Assembly: GCF_007004545.3 (NCBI RefSeq)
Contig: NZ_CP045503.2
Location: forward strand, 4,248,102-4,312,101
DNA: 64,000 bases
From: Shewanella eurypsychrophilus
GTDB taxonomy: Bacteria; Pseudomonadota; Gammaproteobacteria; Enterobacterales; Shewanellaceae
Reading direction: 5' to 3'
The position numbers and the translations under genes are program-made. A model generated the notes under the pieces. That model ran no database searches. It was not told the DNA's origin and was given only the letters and a program-made list of their open reading frames with translations. Shown piece by piece: positions 53,001 to 61,392 of the stretch; position 1 is the stretch's first letter; every line of letters begins with the position of its first letter.

Positions 53001-53061
53001 ATACCATGGCTAATAATAACGCGGCATTTTGTACTAGGGAGTAAATTACGTCTGAATCCAT
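50005..53061 (-). CDS. Membrane sensor with 5TMR, PAS, GGDEF and EAL domains
   Basis: This 1018-residue protein has an N-terminal 5TM-5TMR_LYT-like membrane region (~1-190, several helices including GISGLFFGGLPTFIAIAIASAYRI). Three PAS/PAC repeats follow (~205-330, 330-450, 455-575), then a GGDEF domain with intact RLGGDEF and an upstream RESD inhibition site. The C-terminal EAL domain has EALIRW, DDFGTGYSSLAYL and LKIDQSF, so both catalytic sites look intact. It can make or break c-di-GMP depending on signals read by its PAS and membrane domains. Single gene. Confidence 0.9.
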   Translation of the reverse strand: MDSDVIYSLVQNAALLLAMVFVYDAVPRKKQSEYFLLWRLSVGAIIGGITVTTMLTPWEYQSGIFFDTRSVILGISGLFFGGLPTFIAIAIASAYRIMEGGSAVWAGVAVIISSGLFGSIWRAKRKPVIAELKYKELYLFGFILHLLTLSLMFILPMDIAIAILMQLSLPVLLIFPLATAFLGLLLSRRLEIERDAKIQLQDDFMFRSQFNIGNIGIGISSVDQHWLKVNPRVCQMLKYSEAELLAKTWVEMTHYDDLQADLSQFKRMLSGEIDEYEMDKRFVAKDGSIVYTHLTVACQRVNDKVQLVISGLLDITSQKQAESAMRSSQEQLALVLTSSDLGLWDWDIKTNKVDRNERCADLLGCSVDELKHNERLWINGIHPQDRVAVLHSIDVHLKGESLQHSIEYRLVSNSGEIRWILDSGKVVSRDSHGTPLRMCGIHTDITDRKRVEESLKLAASVYNNSSEAMSVQDSKGSIITTNSAFTEITGYCESEVINQHIDMLKCERTNKTQFKQMIMQIAETGKWQGEIWLKHKNATEFIVWLTINTIYDRSGEVYRRVALFSDITEKKQAEHIIWKQANYDPLTGLPNRRMLLEYLGTELLKSDRNHQHFALMFLDLDYFKEINDTLGHDVGDLLLVEAAKRLKACIRESDVVARLGGDEFTIVLSAIEDNKGVERVAQNILLRLAEPYNLGNDTAYITASIGITLYPDDASTIENLLKHADQAMYAAKDQGRNRFHYFTPSMQEEARYRMVLIRDLRKAVKQQEFEVYYQPIIDLTNEQVYKAEALIRWHHPERGLVSPAEFIPIAEDTGLIIDIGNWVFEQAAMQSAAWREKFGVEIQISINKSPIQFRDEGDSFENWIIKLQELNLASNGICVEITEGLLLDASMGVSEKLLAYRDAGIQVSLDDFGTGYSSLAYLKKFDIDYLKIDQSFTRNLESDPNDATLCEAIIVMAHKLGMKVIAEGVETKEQQQILSAAGCNYGQGYLFSKPVPYAEFEAKYLKTSEQRQHDKATS

Positions 53062-53316
53062 AGTCGCAGTTCATCTCTCAGCAAAAGTCTAATTTAGAGC
53101 TTTGAGTGTAGCAGATGAAGTGTACAAATGAGACAACAACAAATAGGGGCAAAATGGTGAACAAACATCAACTTGAACAACTAAAGTCGTACAACATTTT
53201 CTCAAATACGCCTCATCTAACAAAAATAACAATATCATCTAAATAAAAGTCATCTTTAATTAGAAATGCATTAAGATGGCCATGTGACTATATGGATATT
53301 CAGGGTAAACGGACTA

Positions 53317-54114
53317 ATGCCAGGACTAAACACAGCTTTTTTAAAGGTGATCATCTTTGCCTGTACTTTCTTGCTAGGCTTTTGCGGCTTGGCATATGGA
53401 AAGGATACGCAAATAATGAGTAAACAAACGATCAAGCTTGCAGCTGAAGATAACTGGGCTCCCTTTGCTAGAGCTACAGGCACAGGTATCTCTCATTCCC
53501 TAATCAATTCCGCCTTTTCTCGTGTCGGGATCGATGTAAACAGCATAGTTGTCCCTTATTCTCGTGGACTCGTGATGGCCCAGAAAGGCCTAGTCGATGG
53601 CGTCTTCAACTTAGTCAAAGAAAAAAGCACCCAAGACCATTTCATCTTTGGCAATGAGCCACTCTTTTCAGCAACCGCATCTTTTTACCACAATACCAAC
53701 AATCCTATTCAAGCCAACGACAAGTGGCAACTCCCTCCTAATACTAAAGTTGGCATCATAGATGGTTACGAATATGGTGATCAACTCCTGCTACTTCCCA
53801 ATATTCATATATTAAAACTGTCAAACCACAACCAGTTAATCAACTTGCTTCTTTTAGATAGAATCGATCTCGCTATTATGTACGATTTAGTGGCGGAACA
53901 ATATATTGAACAGATGGGGGTTTCAGCTGATATAAAACAGACCTTCCCCAATCATACTGGCCAAGTTTATTTAGCTTTCTCTAAGAAAAATCCAGAGGCT
54001 GAATCATTGGCAAAGTTACTCGACAGCGGGCTAAACGCATTGAAACAAGATGGAAGTTACCAGAAAATAATGGCTTCCATTGAACCCATTAAGGACAGAG
54101 ATTACTCAAGGTAA
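53317..54114 (+). CDS. Periplasmic solute-binding protein (SBP_bac_3-like)
   Basis: At ~265 residues it has a hydrophobic signal segment (FLKVIIFACTFLLGFCGLAYG). The mature part begins TIKLAAEDNWAPFARATGTGISHSLINSAF and continues with VDGVFNLVKEK and a C-terminal LNALKQDGSYQKIMASI, as in family 3 amino-acid binding proteins. No permease genes adjoin it; in Shewanella such orphans often feed signalling systems. The ATG at 53317 is chosen over an upstream GTG because it gives a shorter, better signal peptide. Confidence 0.78.
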   Translation: MPGLNTAFLKVIIFACTFLLGFCGLAYGKDTQIMSKQTIKLAAEDNWAPFARATGTGISHSLINSAFSRVGIDVNSIVVPYSRGLVMAQKGLVDGVFNLVKEKSTQDHFIFGNEPLFSATASFYHNTNNPIQANDKWQLPPNTKVGIIDGYEYGDQLLLLPNIHILKLSNHNQLINLLLLDRIDLAIMYDLVAEQYIEQMGVSADIKQTFPNHTGQVYLAFSKKNPEAESLAKLLDSGLNALKQDGSYQKIMASIEPIKDRDYSR

Positions 54115-54175
54115 ACCCTTACCTCTGTGCTAGACTAGCGCCAATTTCCAGTGGTATTGGCGTGTGCAGAAGATT

Positions 54176-54634
54176 ATGCAAAAAACAGCTCAAAATAATA
54201 AAGCGTTGAATTACAGTCCAACATTTAATTTTCCCGTGCAAATCTATTACGAAGATACCGATTTTTCAGGAGTGGTTTACCACCCTAACTTTCTTAAATA
54301 CTTCGAAAGAGCCAGAGAACATGTCATTGGAGCTGATACCTTAGCTTCTCTATGGAATAAACAAGGCTTGGGATTTGCAGTCTACCGTAGTGATATGCTT
54401 TGTCATGATGGTGTTGAATTTGCTGATATTATTGATGTGCGCACCCGCTTCTATTTCGAGAGTAAATACAGAACGGTATGGCAGCAAGAGATATGGCGCC
54501 CCAACGCAAAAAAAGCGGCTGTCACAGCCAATATAGAGATGGTCTGCATGAATAAAGACAGACAGCTGGCTCCCATGTCGGCTGATTTATTGGCTCATTT
54601 AAGTCAGTCATTTACCAGCAACATTCACATTTAG
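54176..54634 (+). CDS. YbgC/4-hydroxybenzoyl-CoA-type acyl-CoA thioesterase
   Basis: At ~152 residues it is a hot-dog fold thioesterase. The active-site segment IYYEDTDFSGVVYHPNFLKYFERAREH contains the catalytic Asp and the family's conserved YERAR. It hydrolyses short or hydroxylated acyl-CoA thioesters. It is not next to the tol-pal genes, where ybgC proper sits, so it is a paralog. The ATG at 54176 is used; an in-frame GTG four codons upstream is also possible. Confidence 0.85.
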   Translation: MQKTAQNNKALNYSPTFNFPVQIYYEDTDFSGVVYHPNFLKYFERAREHVIGADTLASLWNKQGLGFAVYRSDMLCHDGVEFADIIDVRTRFYFESKYRTVWQQEIWRPNAKKAAVTANIEMVCMNKDRQLAPMSADLLAHLSQSFTSNIHI

Positions 54635-54700
54635 TCACTTTTTATCTTAAAAATCAGTGCTGTTTATCGGCTTATATAATCAATGCTTGAATAAGCCGAT

Positions 54701-56251
54701 TCACTTTTTACTAAGGTTTTTCGTTTCAATTTCCGTAGCAGTCATAGCTTTATAGTAATAATCCCCTTGGATTTTATCGACTCCCATCTCAATCAAAGCA
54801 CGACTAATCACCTCTGTCTCGACACCCTCTACCGTCACACTAAAGCCTAGACCTTTAGCCAGTGCAATACTGCTTTGCATAATGTGTGAAGCCCGTTTAT
54901 CGTTCAGTAAATCATCGAGAAAGGCCTTGTCGATTTTAACTTCATCGACAGGAAATCGTTTCAGATAGGCTAAAGAGGAGTGACCAGTACCAAAATCATC
55001 GATGGCCACATCGACACCTATTTGTTTTAATTTATTAATCGCAGTTACCGCTAACTCCATATCATCCATAATATGACTTTCGGTGATCTCAATAGACAAG
55101 GCTGTAGCAGGGACATGATAACGCTCCAGCAGGACTTGGATGTCATCACATAAGGTCTCACTGACCATATCCTGAGTTGATAAGTTCACAGCAACCTGCA
55201 GCCTGATCCCTGCCTTTGTCCATTTAGCCTGTTGGGAAATAACCTGTTCCAATGCCCATTGGCTAACGAGATCTATCATTCCAGCATGCTCTATCAACGG
55301 AATGAATTCAGCAGGTGATATATTTCCAAGCTCGAAATGCTGCCACCGCATTAATGCTTCAACCTGACGATACTCTCCTAATGCTACCGTAAACTTAGGC
55401 TGGTACACCATATAGAGCTCACCTTGCGCTAATGCCTTAGGAAGGTGATGAATGATACCAAGCGCTCTCTTTTGTGTGGAGTCATCTCCTTTAGCATAAT
55501 GAGCAATAAAGGGCTTGCTAGCCTTGGCTTTTATGACGCTAAGGTCGAGACGTCTTAATAGGGTACTTACATCTGCATTGAACAGCCTCAGATCGACAAC
55601 TCCCACCTGTACCTGTATCGCTATTATGCTTCCTTCTGCATCATAGGGGGCCTGTAAGTGCTCACGTAACGCGAGTAACTCACAGTCTGTTTGCGGCGTA
55701 TCTAAATGCAGTAAAAACTCATCTTGATTCATTCTAGCTAGATATAAAACATGTGGCTTTAATGCCATCAGCCTCGCTGAAACGCGTTTTAGTAGTGAAT
55801 CACCAACCGTGAAACCGAATAAATCATTCACAAACCTAAAACGATAGATATCGATTAAGACAAGAGAACCCAGCTCTAAAGGTGACAAGCCGGCCAAATA
55901 CGATTTAACACCCAAGCGATTAGGCAAACCAGTTAACTTATCTTTATTATTTTGCTTAGACTGGCCTAAAAATAACTGTTCAAGTTGATCATATAGAGGA
56001 GCAAATTTTTTCGGGATTCTTTGAAGTGGAAGATTCTTGGAAGCGCTCGTTTTACTCGTTGCTGCAGATGAGACCTTAAGCATGGCATCTTGCTGTTGAC
56101 TCAAGGAAGGAGAATCTTGAGCTTGTTGCTCTTGAATCAGTCTTATGAGCGCTTTTAAAAAATGGGTTTCACGCTTACTATGCCGGTACCAGATGACGAT
56201 ACCAGCGAAACAGAACACGCCAAGTCCACAAATAACCCACTCATTTACCAA
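54701..56251 (-). CDS. EAL phosphodiesterase with inactive GGDEF (NQDEF) domain
   Basis: This 516-residue protein has one N-terminal membrane segment (VICGLGVFCFAGIVIWY), a short linker, and a GGDEF domain whose active site reads NQDEF, so it should not make c-di-GMP. The full EAL domain has EALMRW, ITESHIMDD and DDFGTGHSSLAYL, then VKIDKAF. It should hydrolyse c-di-GMP to pGpG, with the decayed GGDEF acting at most as a GTP-binding control domain. It is 67 bases before the HDOD gene on the same strand and probably co-transcribed. Confidence 0.88.
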   Translation of the reverse strand: MVNEWVICGLGVFCFAGIVIWYRHSKRETHFLKALIRLIQEQQAQDSPSLSQQQDAMLKVSSAATSKTSASKNLPLQRIPKKFAPLYDQLEQLFLGQSKQNNKDKLTGLPNRLGVKSYLAGLSPLELGSLVLIDIYRFRFVNDLFGFTVGDSLLKRVSARLMALKPHVLYLARMNQDEFLLHLDTPQTDCELLALREHLQAPYDAEGSIIAIQVQVGVVDLRLFNADVSTLLRRLDLSVIKAKASKPFIAHYAKGDDSTQKRALGIIHHLPKALAQGELYMVYQPKFTVALGEYRQVEALMRWQHFELGNISPAEFIPLIEHAGMIDLVSQWALEQVISQQAKWTKAGIRLQVAVNLSTQDMVSETLCDDIQVLLERYHVPATALSIEITESHIMDDMELAVTAINKLKQIGVDVAIDDFGTGHSSLAYLKRFPVDEVKIDKAFLDDLLNDKRASHIMQSSIALAKGLGFSVTVEGVETEVISRALIEMGVDKIQGDYYYKAMTATEIETKNLSKK

Positions 56252-56318
56252 ACGACTATCTCAACTCCTTTATTGAACCTCATTATATTAAACAGGTACT
56301 CTAGCTCAATATGAAGAA

Positions 56319-57173
56319 CTATTCGTAGCTAAGCTTAATTGAGTGATACTTATCGAGAAACTCATCACTTGCTAGCTCTTCTGGAGAGACAGGTAAACCA
56401 CGCTTGGCAAACACATCTAACCGCTCATTAATATCCGCCCCCGCCCTTAACTCGCCGGTGTAAAAAGCCGCTGCACGAACAAAATCAAGATAGCTCACAT
56501 TGTCAGGAAGATAAGATAAATCAGACCAACGCTCAACCACTTCCATCACTTCCGGAGCAAACTCCCAGCTCTTCAATACCGCCCGCCCTATTGGACCCTG
56601 CATCTTTCTTACCAATGCCCTAAGCTGATCGGTACTAGTAAACAGTTCTGGTTGAGCCTCAGCTTCAGTCAACACAGGTAAAGCACCGATATTATGTACC
56701 AGGCCAGCCAAGGTCAACGTATCAAAGCTCAAGCCGCAGCCTTTGTGAGTCTTAATATAGATCTGCAACATGGCACAAGCAGCTGAAGTGACTTCGATAG
56801 ATGCTCCCCATACTTCATCCATCACCTCCCACACCATCTCATTCGTCGAGATAAACAGCTGCTCCATAGCGACAGAAGTTGCAATAGACTTAATTTGAGT
56901 TAAACCAATGCGAGTAACGGCACTATTGACGTTCTCAGCTTTTACGCCACGACTGTATAAAGCACTGTTAGCCACTTTGATCATTCTGGCAGATATCGCA
57001 ACATCTTGACCTATGATCCCGGCAACTTCCTTGGGACTAGAGTCCGGCCTAGCGACGACCTCCTGAACTTTCATTGCAATTTCTGGCAATGTTGGCAAAA
57101 CTAGGGCGTCAGCCTTTAACTTCTTTAAAAGCCTGACCAATAGTTCATGTTCAGTAGACATTGTTGCTCCCAT
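56319..57173 (-). CDS. HDOD domain protein
   Basis: At ~284 residues it is nearly all one HDOD domain: LPTLPEIAMKVQEVVARPDSSPKEVAGIIGQDVAISARMIKVANSALY is the signature region, and LAGLVHNIGALPVL is the degenerate HD motif. HDOD proteins are non-catalytic relatives of HD-GYP domains and act in signalling or stress responses. It is upstream of, and likely in one transcript with, the EAL gene. A second ATG four codons in (57161) has GGGAG close before it and may be the true start. Confidence 0.86.
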   Translation of the reverse strand: MGATMSTEHELLVRLLKKLKADALVLPTLPEIAMKVQEVVARPDSSPKEVAGIIGQDVAISARMIKVANSALYSRGVKAENVNSAVTRIGLTQIKSIATSVAMEQLFISTNEMVWEVMDEVWGASIEVTSAACAMLQIYIKTHKGCGLSFDTLTLAGLVHNIGALPVLTEAEAQPELFTSTDQLRALVRKMQGPIGRAVLKSWEFAPEVMEVVERWSDLSYLPDNVSYLDFVRAAAFYTGELRAGADINERLDVFAKRGLPVSPEELASDEFLDKYHSIKLSYE

Positions 57174-57472
57174 TATCTTTACTCTCCTCTGCTTAAACAG
57201 GGATATGATTCGATGTTTTCAGAGAGTATATCAGCGGATACGTTAATCAGACGTGTAAAAAGCACTCAGACAGTTAATATCTTGTTTAGATTCTAGCTAA
57301 CTTTAAGATTGTTAGGGAGAAAAATTACTGATTAGTTAAATAAAAAGTTGTGAACATATAAAGAAGAATTACTGAATAAAAAGATATTTTGCACTAAATT
57401 TGATAACGGCAGTGGCATTGAGTAAAATGCCCGCCCGCTTATTGCGACTTTAATCACCAATTGAGAGTTATT

Positions 57473-58852
57473 ATGTTTAAACCTGAGCTACTGTCTCCCG
57501 CTGGGACTCTAAAAAATATGCGTTATGCATTTGCCTATGGTGCAGATGCTGTCTATGCAGGCCAGCCTAGATACAGCCTTAGGGTTAGAAATAATGACTT
57601 CAAGCTGGAAAATCTGGCTACTGGTATCCAGGAAGCCCACGATTTAGGAAAAAAACTGTACGTTGTGAGCAACATTGCACCTCATAACACTAAGTTAAAA
57701 ACCTATATCAAGGATATGGAGCCCGTTATAGGCATGAAGCCTGATGCGATAATCATGTCAGATCCTGGTCTGATCATGATGGTTCGCGAAGCTTTTCCTG
57801 ATCAGGTGGTTCACCTTTCAGTGCAGGCCAATGCCATCAACTGGGCTTCAGTAAAATTCTGGCAGCAACAAGGGATTAAGCGTGTCATTCTTTCCCGTGA
57901 GCTATCTCTCGAAGAGATCGAAGAGATCCGTCAACGTTGCCCAGATATCGAATTAGAAGTCTTCGTCCATGGCGCGCTCTGTATGGCCTACTCTGGCCGT
58001 TGTTTATTGTCAGGTTACATAAACAAACGTGATCCTAACCAAGGAACTTGCACTAACTCATGTCGCTGGAAATATGATGCCCATGAAGCGAAAGAGACAA
58101 TGGAAGGCGACATAGTTGCAGTAAATCCTCAAGGCCTTGTGGATCAAAACGGTGTCCAAATTGAAAAGCCAACATTAGGTGAAGGTCAGCCAAGCGATCA
58201 AATCGTCTTGCTGCAAGAAGCGGGTCGTCCTGGTGAATATATGCCTGCATTTGAAGACGAGCATGGCACTTACATCATGAACTCGAAAGATTTGCGTGCT
58301 ATCCAGCATGTTGATCGCCTGACAAAGATGGGCATCGACTCTTTGAAAATTGAAGGGCGTACTAAGTCTTTTTATTATGTAGCTCGTACTGCCCAGCTTT
58401 ATCGTCAAGCCATCGAGGATGCCGCATCAGGTAAAGACTTCGATCGCACTTTAATGCGTAACCTAGAAGGCTTAGCTCATCGCGGCTACACCGAAGGCTT
58501 CCTTCGTCGTCACGTTCATGATGAATACCAGAACTACGATTACGGCTATTCAATTAGCGATACCCAACAGTTTGTCGGCGAATTCACCGGTAAACGTAAT
58601 GATGCAGGTATGGCCGAGATTGATGTTAAGAATAAATTCTCAGTTGGCGATAGTGTCGAGGTGATGACTCCTCAAGGAAATATTACCCTGACTATCGATC
58701 AACTAATCAACCGTAAAGGTGAAAATGTTGAAGCCGGTTTAGGTTCAGGACACTTTGTGTTTCTAACGCTTCCTGCACAGATCGATGTGGATAAAGCGGT
58801 TATTTTACGTAACTTGCCCCAAGGCCAAGACACACGTAACCCACACGCTTAA
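57473..58852 (+). CDS. trhP: tRNA 5-hydroxyuridine modification protein TrhP (YegQ), U32 family
   Basis: This 459-residue U32 protein has the family start PELLSPAGTLKNMRYAFAYGADAVYAGQPRYSLR and the signature EVFVHGALCMAYSGRCLLSGY. A CTNSCRW cluster follows, providing cysteines for an Fe-S cluster. In E. coli TrhP installs 5-hydroxyuridine at wobble position 34 of several tRNAs, using prephenate rather than O2. The ATG at 57473 follows GAGAG at fair spacing. It is the first of three U32 proteins in this stretch, and the ferredoxin YfhL is encoded 135 bases downstream. Confidence 0.92.
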   Translation: MFKPELLSPAGTLKNMRYAFAYGADAVYAGQPRYSLRVRNNDFKLENLATGIQEAHDLGKKLYVVSNIAPHNTKLKTYIKDMEPVIGMKPDAIIMSDPGLIMMVREAFPDQVVHLSVQANAINWASVKFWQQQGIKRVILSRELSLEEIEEIRQRCPDIELEVFVHGALCMAYSGRCLLSGYINKRDPNQGTCTNSCRWKYDAHEAKETMEGDIVAVNPQGLVDQNGVQIEKPTLGEGQPSDQIVLLQEAGRPGEYMPAFEDEHGTYIMNSKDLRAIQHVDRLTKMGIDSLKIEGRTKSFYYVARTAQLYRQAIEDAASGKDFDRTLMRNLEGLAHRGYTEGFLRRHVHDEYQNYDYGYSISDTQQFVGEFTGKRNDAGMAEIDVKNKFSVGDSVEVMTPQGNITLTIDQLINRKGENVEAGLGSGHFVFLTLPAQIDVDKAVILRNLPQGQDTRNPHA

Positions 58853-58881
58853 TAGTCGTAGCGGTTATAAAGGAATAAACT

Positions 58882-58916
58882 AAAATATCGTGATGTTTAT
58901 CGTTACGATATTTTAT
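58882..58916 (+). terminator. AT-rich hairpin after trhP
   Basis: AAAATATCGT / ACGATATTTT (10-bp stem, 13-base loop) ends in TTTTAT. It may end the trhP transcript or only attenuate, as yfhL follows. Confidence 0.5.
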
Positions 58917-58939
58917 ACCGATTGGCATTAGTCCAATTG
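58913..58939. repeat. Dispersed palindromic motif TTATACCGATTGGCATTA
   Basis: Near-identical to the copy at 35462-35484, including the trailing GTCCA; extends to CAATTG here. Confidence 0.55.
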
Positions 58940-58987
58940 TGGCGAAAACGCGTCATAGTTAAAGTTGTAAACTAGGTAAATTGAAGC

Positions 58988-59245
58988 ATGGCATTATTGA
59001 TCGACGATAGCTGTATCAACTGCGATATGTGTGAGCCTGAATGTCCAAACCAGGCCATCACTATGGGCGAGGAGATCTATGAGATAGACGCAGATCTTTG
59101 TACCGAATGTGTTGGCCATTATGATAAACCGACCTGTATTTCAGTATGTCCAATCGATTGCATCGATCCAGACCCAGCTCATCAAGAGTCTGATGATGAA
59201 CTGTTAGTTAAGTATCACCTCATAACCGGTAAACCTGTCATATAA
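58988..59245 (+). CDS. yfhL: 2[4Fe-4S] ferredoxin YfhL
   Basis: This 85-residue ferredoxin has two cysteine clusters: CINCDMCEPECP and CTECVGHYDKPTCISVCP. The eight-residue insertion within the second cluster is diagnostic of the YfhL/Alvin type with very low redox potentials. YfhL has been linked to tRNA hydroxylation by TrhP in enterobacteria, and its position just after trhP here fits electron supply to that enzyme. It stands on the same strand as trhP. Confidence 0.92.
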   Translation: MALLIDDSCINCDMCEPECPNQAITMGEEIYEIDADLCTECVGHYDKPTCISVCPIDCIDPDPAHQESDDELLVKYHLITGKPVI

Positions 59246-59248
59246 GTA

Positions 59249-59286
59249 ACACCTGTGGAGGCGAGCCCCCGCAGGTATGATATTAT
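59249..59286 (+). terminator. Hairpin after yfhL
   Basis: ACCTGTGGAGG, short loop, CCCCCGCAGGT forms a GC-rich stem; the following sequence is only moderately T-rich (ATGATATTATTTT). Confidence 0.5.
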
Positions 59287-59320
59287 TTTCATCTGCAACA
59301 GCTCGGCAACAGGAAGCTGT

Positions 59321-61123
59321 TTACGGGTTCATCTCATATTGATCTTTCATGGGATAAACATAGTTGTCCCACACTCGAGTATTACGCGCCTCATCAACGG
59401 CCGGGCGCTTAATCATTCGATTACATATCATCTGTTGCACCCGAGTCGCACTGCCTTTTTGACTCAGTTGCAGCGCAAATTTTGAAAAGTCACGCACCAT
59501 AAAATCAAAGATCTGCTCAATCAAATCATCCTCTATCTTTTTTATCTTGGCATTTTCTAAGATAAGCTGACCATATACCACCAGAGTGAAAAGCTCACCC
59601 AAGATCAATAAAAAATCGAAATCTTTGCTCTGCTCTTTACTCGGTTTAGCTGCCATAAGCAGTATTTTTAATAGCTTGATTTGCTTTTTAAAGATATTAA
59701 CATTAGGTAGATCAACACCATTATAAACCATACGGTAATCATGGAACCGAGTCTTACTCAGCCCTTTAGTCGCTCCCTGATTAAACAAAAATGTATCATT
59801 AACTGGCTTATCCATGGTCGGTGTCTCTGGATACACCGCAGGCTTAAAGAAGTAATTTGCCATAAATTTCAATATAAGTGCCATATTGACATGAACGGTT
59901 CCTTCAAGCTTGGGCAGTGCTCGAATATCCCTTACCGCCATCTCAAAATACATGTTCTTCTCAAAGCCTTTAGCGGCCATGACATCCCAAAGCTGGTTAA
60001 TCACCTCCTCCCCTTGAGTGGTGACTTTCATCTTAACCATAGGGGTGAATAGCAGATAACGGCGATCATCAGGATTAGCACAGCGCATATAATCCACGCC
60101 CCGCAAAGCAAACAACTTCATCGCACTTAGGCGAGCGTAGGAGTCGATAAACAGCTGCTTAATATGGACAAAATCGGTAACATAATGATCGAACAATCGT
60201 CGATGGGATGCATGATTTATCGCTTCGAAATAAGCATGCGAACAGATACCTATTGATGCCCAGCCCAGATTAAACTTGCCCACATTGACAGTGTTAAGGG
60301 CCATATCCCATGCATCACGACCAGTAGCTAAGATATCCGCACTCGCAATAGGATAATTATTAAGACGGTATTCGGCGACATAGTTTTGAGAGTTAACCAC
60401 GTTTTGTACTAATTCGTAGTTTGGATGCTGAGAGTCTACGACAAAGAAAACATACTCATCTGTATCGGTTAGCTTACCAAAAGTCGACACCAGTGCCGCC
60501 TTATTGCCGTTACCGATATAATATTTACTGCCGTTGGCCAGATAAGAGCCATCTTCTTGCCGAGTAAGGCACATATCAGTAGAGTAGATATCGGCGCCGT
60601 GTTCCTTTTCTGACAGGCCAAAAGCAAAGATCCCGCCCTCAGCTAACAGTTTCGCAGCACCTTGCTTCACCTCTTCATTATCACTTATCCAGATAGGCCC
60701 TAAACCCAGTATCGACACCTGCCAGGTATACCAATGCGCCAAGCCGTAGAAGCCTAATACTTCATTGAGCGCACAGTTACGAAAAGTGTCCCAACGAGCT
60801 CCTTCGCCTCCATACTTTTCAGGGGTCAAAAATGTAGCAAACAGCTGCTCTTTCCTCTCGAATTCGAGAAAATCGGCATACCAGGTTCGTTCATGATCAT
60901 CGATTTTTAACTTTGCCTTTCCCCGGGTCTCAAAAAACGCAATGGTCTTTTTAATCAAAGATTTTGAATGAGAGTCCAAGTAGTCATAGCGTTCAAGCTT
61001 TGGATTCAAAATCAGGGTTCGTCTCTCTTCATTTCCGCTTGAAGCTGGAGCCGGATTTGCTGAAGAGGAGTTAGGATCTGTCTTGCTTATTTGAATCTTG
61101 TTGATGGGTCCAGCCTGTTTCAT
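59321..61123 (-). CDS. Acyl-CoA dehydrogenase family protein
   Basis: This 600-residue flavoprotein has an N-terminal ~45-residue Ser/Pro-rich extension, then an acyl-CoA dehydrogenase fold: GLSEKEHGADIYSTDMCLTRQEDG (FAD/substrate strand), GSKYYIGNGNKAALVS, and a helical C-terminal domain with NQLWDVMAAKGFEKNMYFEMAVRD. It is longer than the ~380-residue classical enzymes and shorter than FadE (~815). The catalytic base cannot be placed with certainty. It sits between yfhL and ubiT on the opposite strand to yfhL. Role in fatty-acid or related oxidation is inferred. Confidence 0.8.
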   Translation of the reverse strand: MKQAGPINKIQISKTDPNSSSANPAPASSGNEERRTLILNPKLERYDYLDSHSKSLIKKTIAFFETRGKAKLKIDDHERTWYADFLEFERKEQLFATFLTPEKYGGEGARWDTFRNCALNEVLGFYGLAHWYTWQVSILGLGPIWISDNEEVKQGAAKLLAEGGIFAFGLSEKEHGADIYSTDMCLTRQEDGSYLANGSKYYIGNGNKAALVSTFGKLTDTDEYVFFVVDSQHPNYELVQNVVNSQNYVAEYRLNNYPIASADILATGRDAWDMALNTVNVGKFNLGWASIGICSHAYFEAINHASHRRLFDHYVTDFVHIKQLFIDSYARLSAMKLFALRGVDYMRCANPDDRRYLLFTPMVKMKVTTQGEEVINQLWDVMAAKGFEKNMYFEMAVRDIRALPKLEGTVHVNMALILKFMANYFFKPAVYPETPTMDKPVNDTFLFNQGATKGLSKTRFHDYRMVYNGVDLPNVNIFKKQIKLLKILLMAAKPSKEQSKDFDFLLILGELFTLVVYGQLILENAKIKKIEDDLIEQIFDFMVRDFSKFALQLSQKGSATRVQQMICNRMIKRPAVDEARNTRVWDNYVYPMKDQYEMNP

Positions 61124-61392
61124 ATAGCGTGCTCTCAGTTGCTTTTATCTGCTTGATAAACAGACAGGAAATCACTCATGTCACCAGTGGATAGTATTGA
61201 CTCCCGCAAGAGGGGGAATAAGGCTCATTATTCCCACCTGAAAGTGCAACAAGAAAAACTATAACCTCAACATGGCCTTAATAACACATCGTACCACCTA
61301 GCCTCTTTCAGCCAAGCGAGCGTGCACGGAACTGTGAAACATATTGCCTTAAACCTGTTTTAAGATAATCGCAATCGATAGCTAAGACTGAC

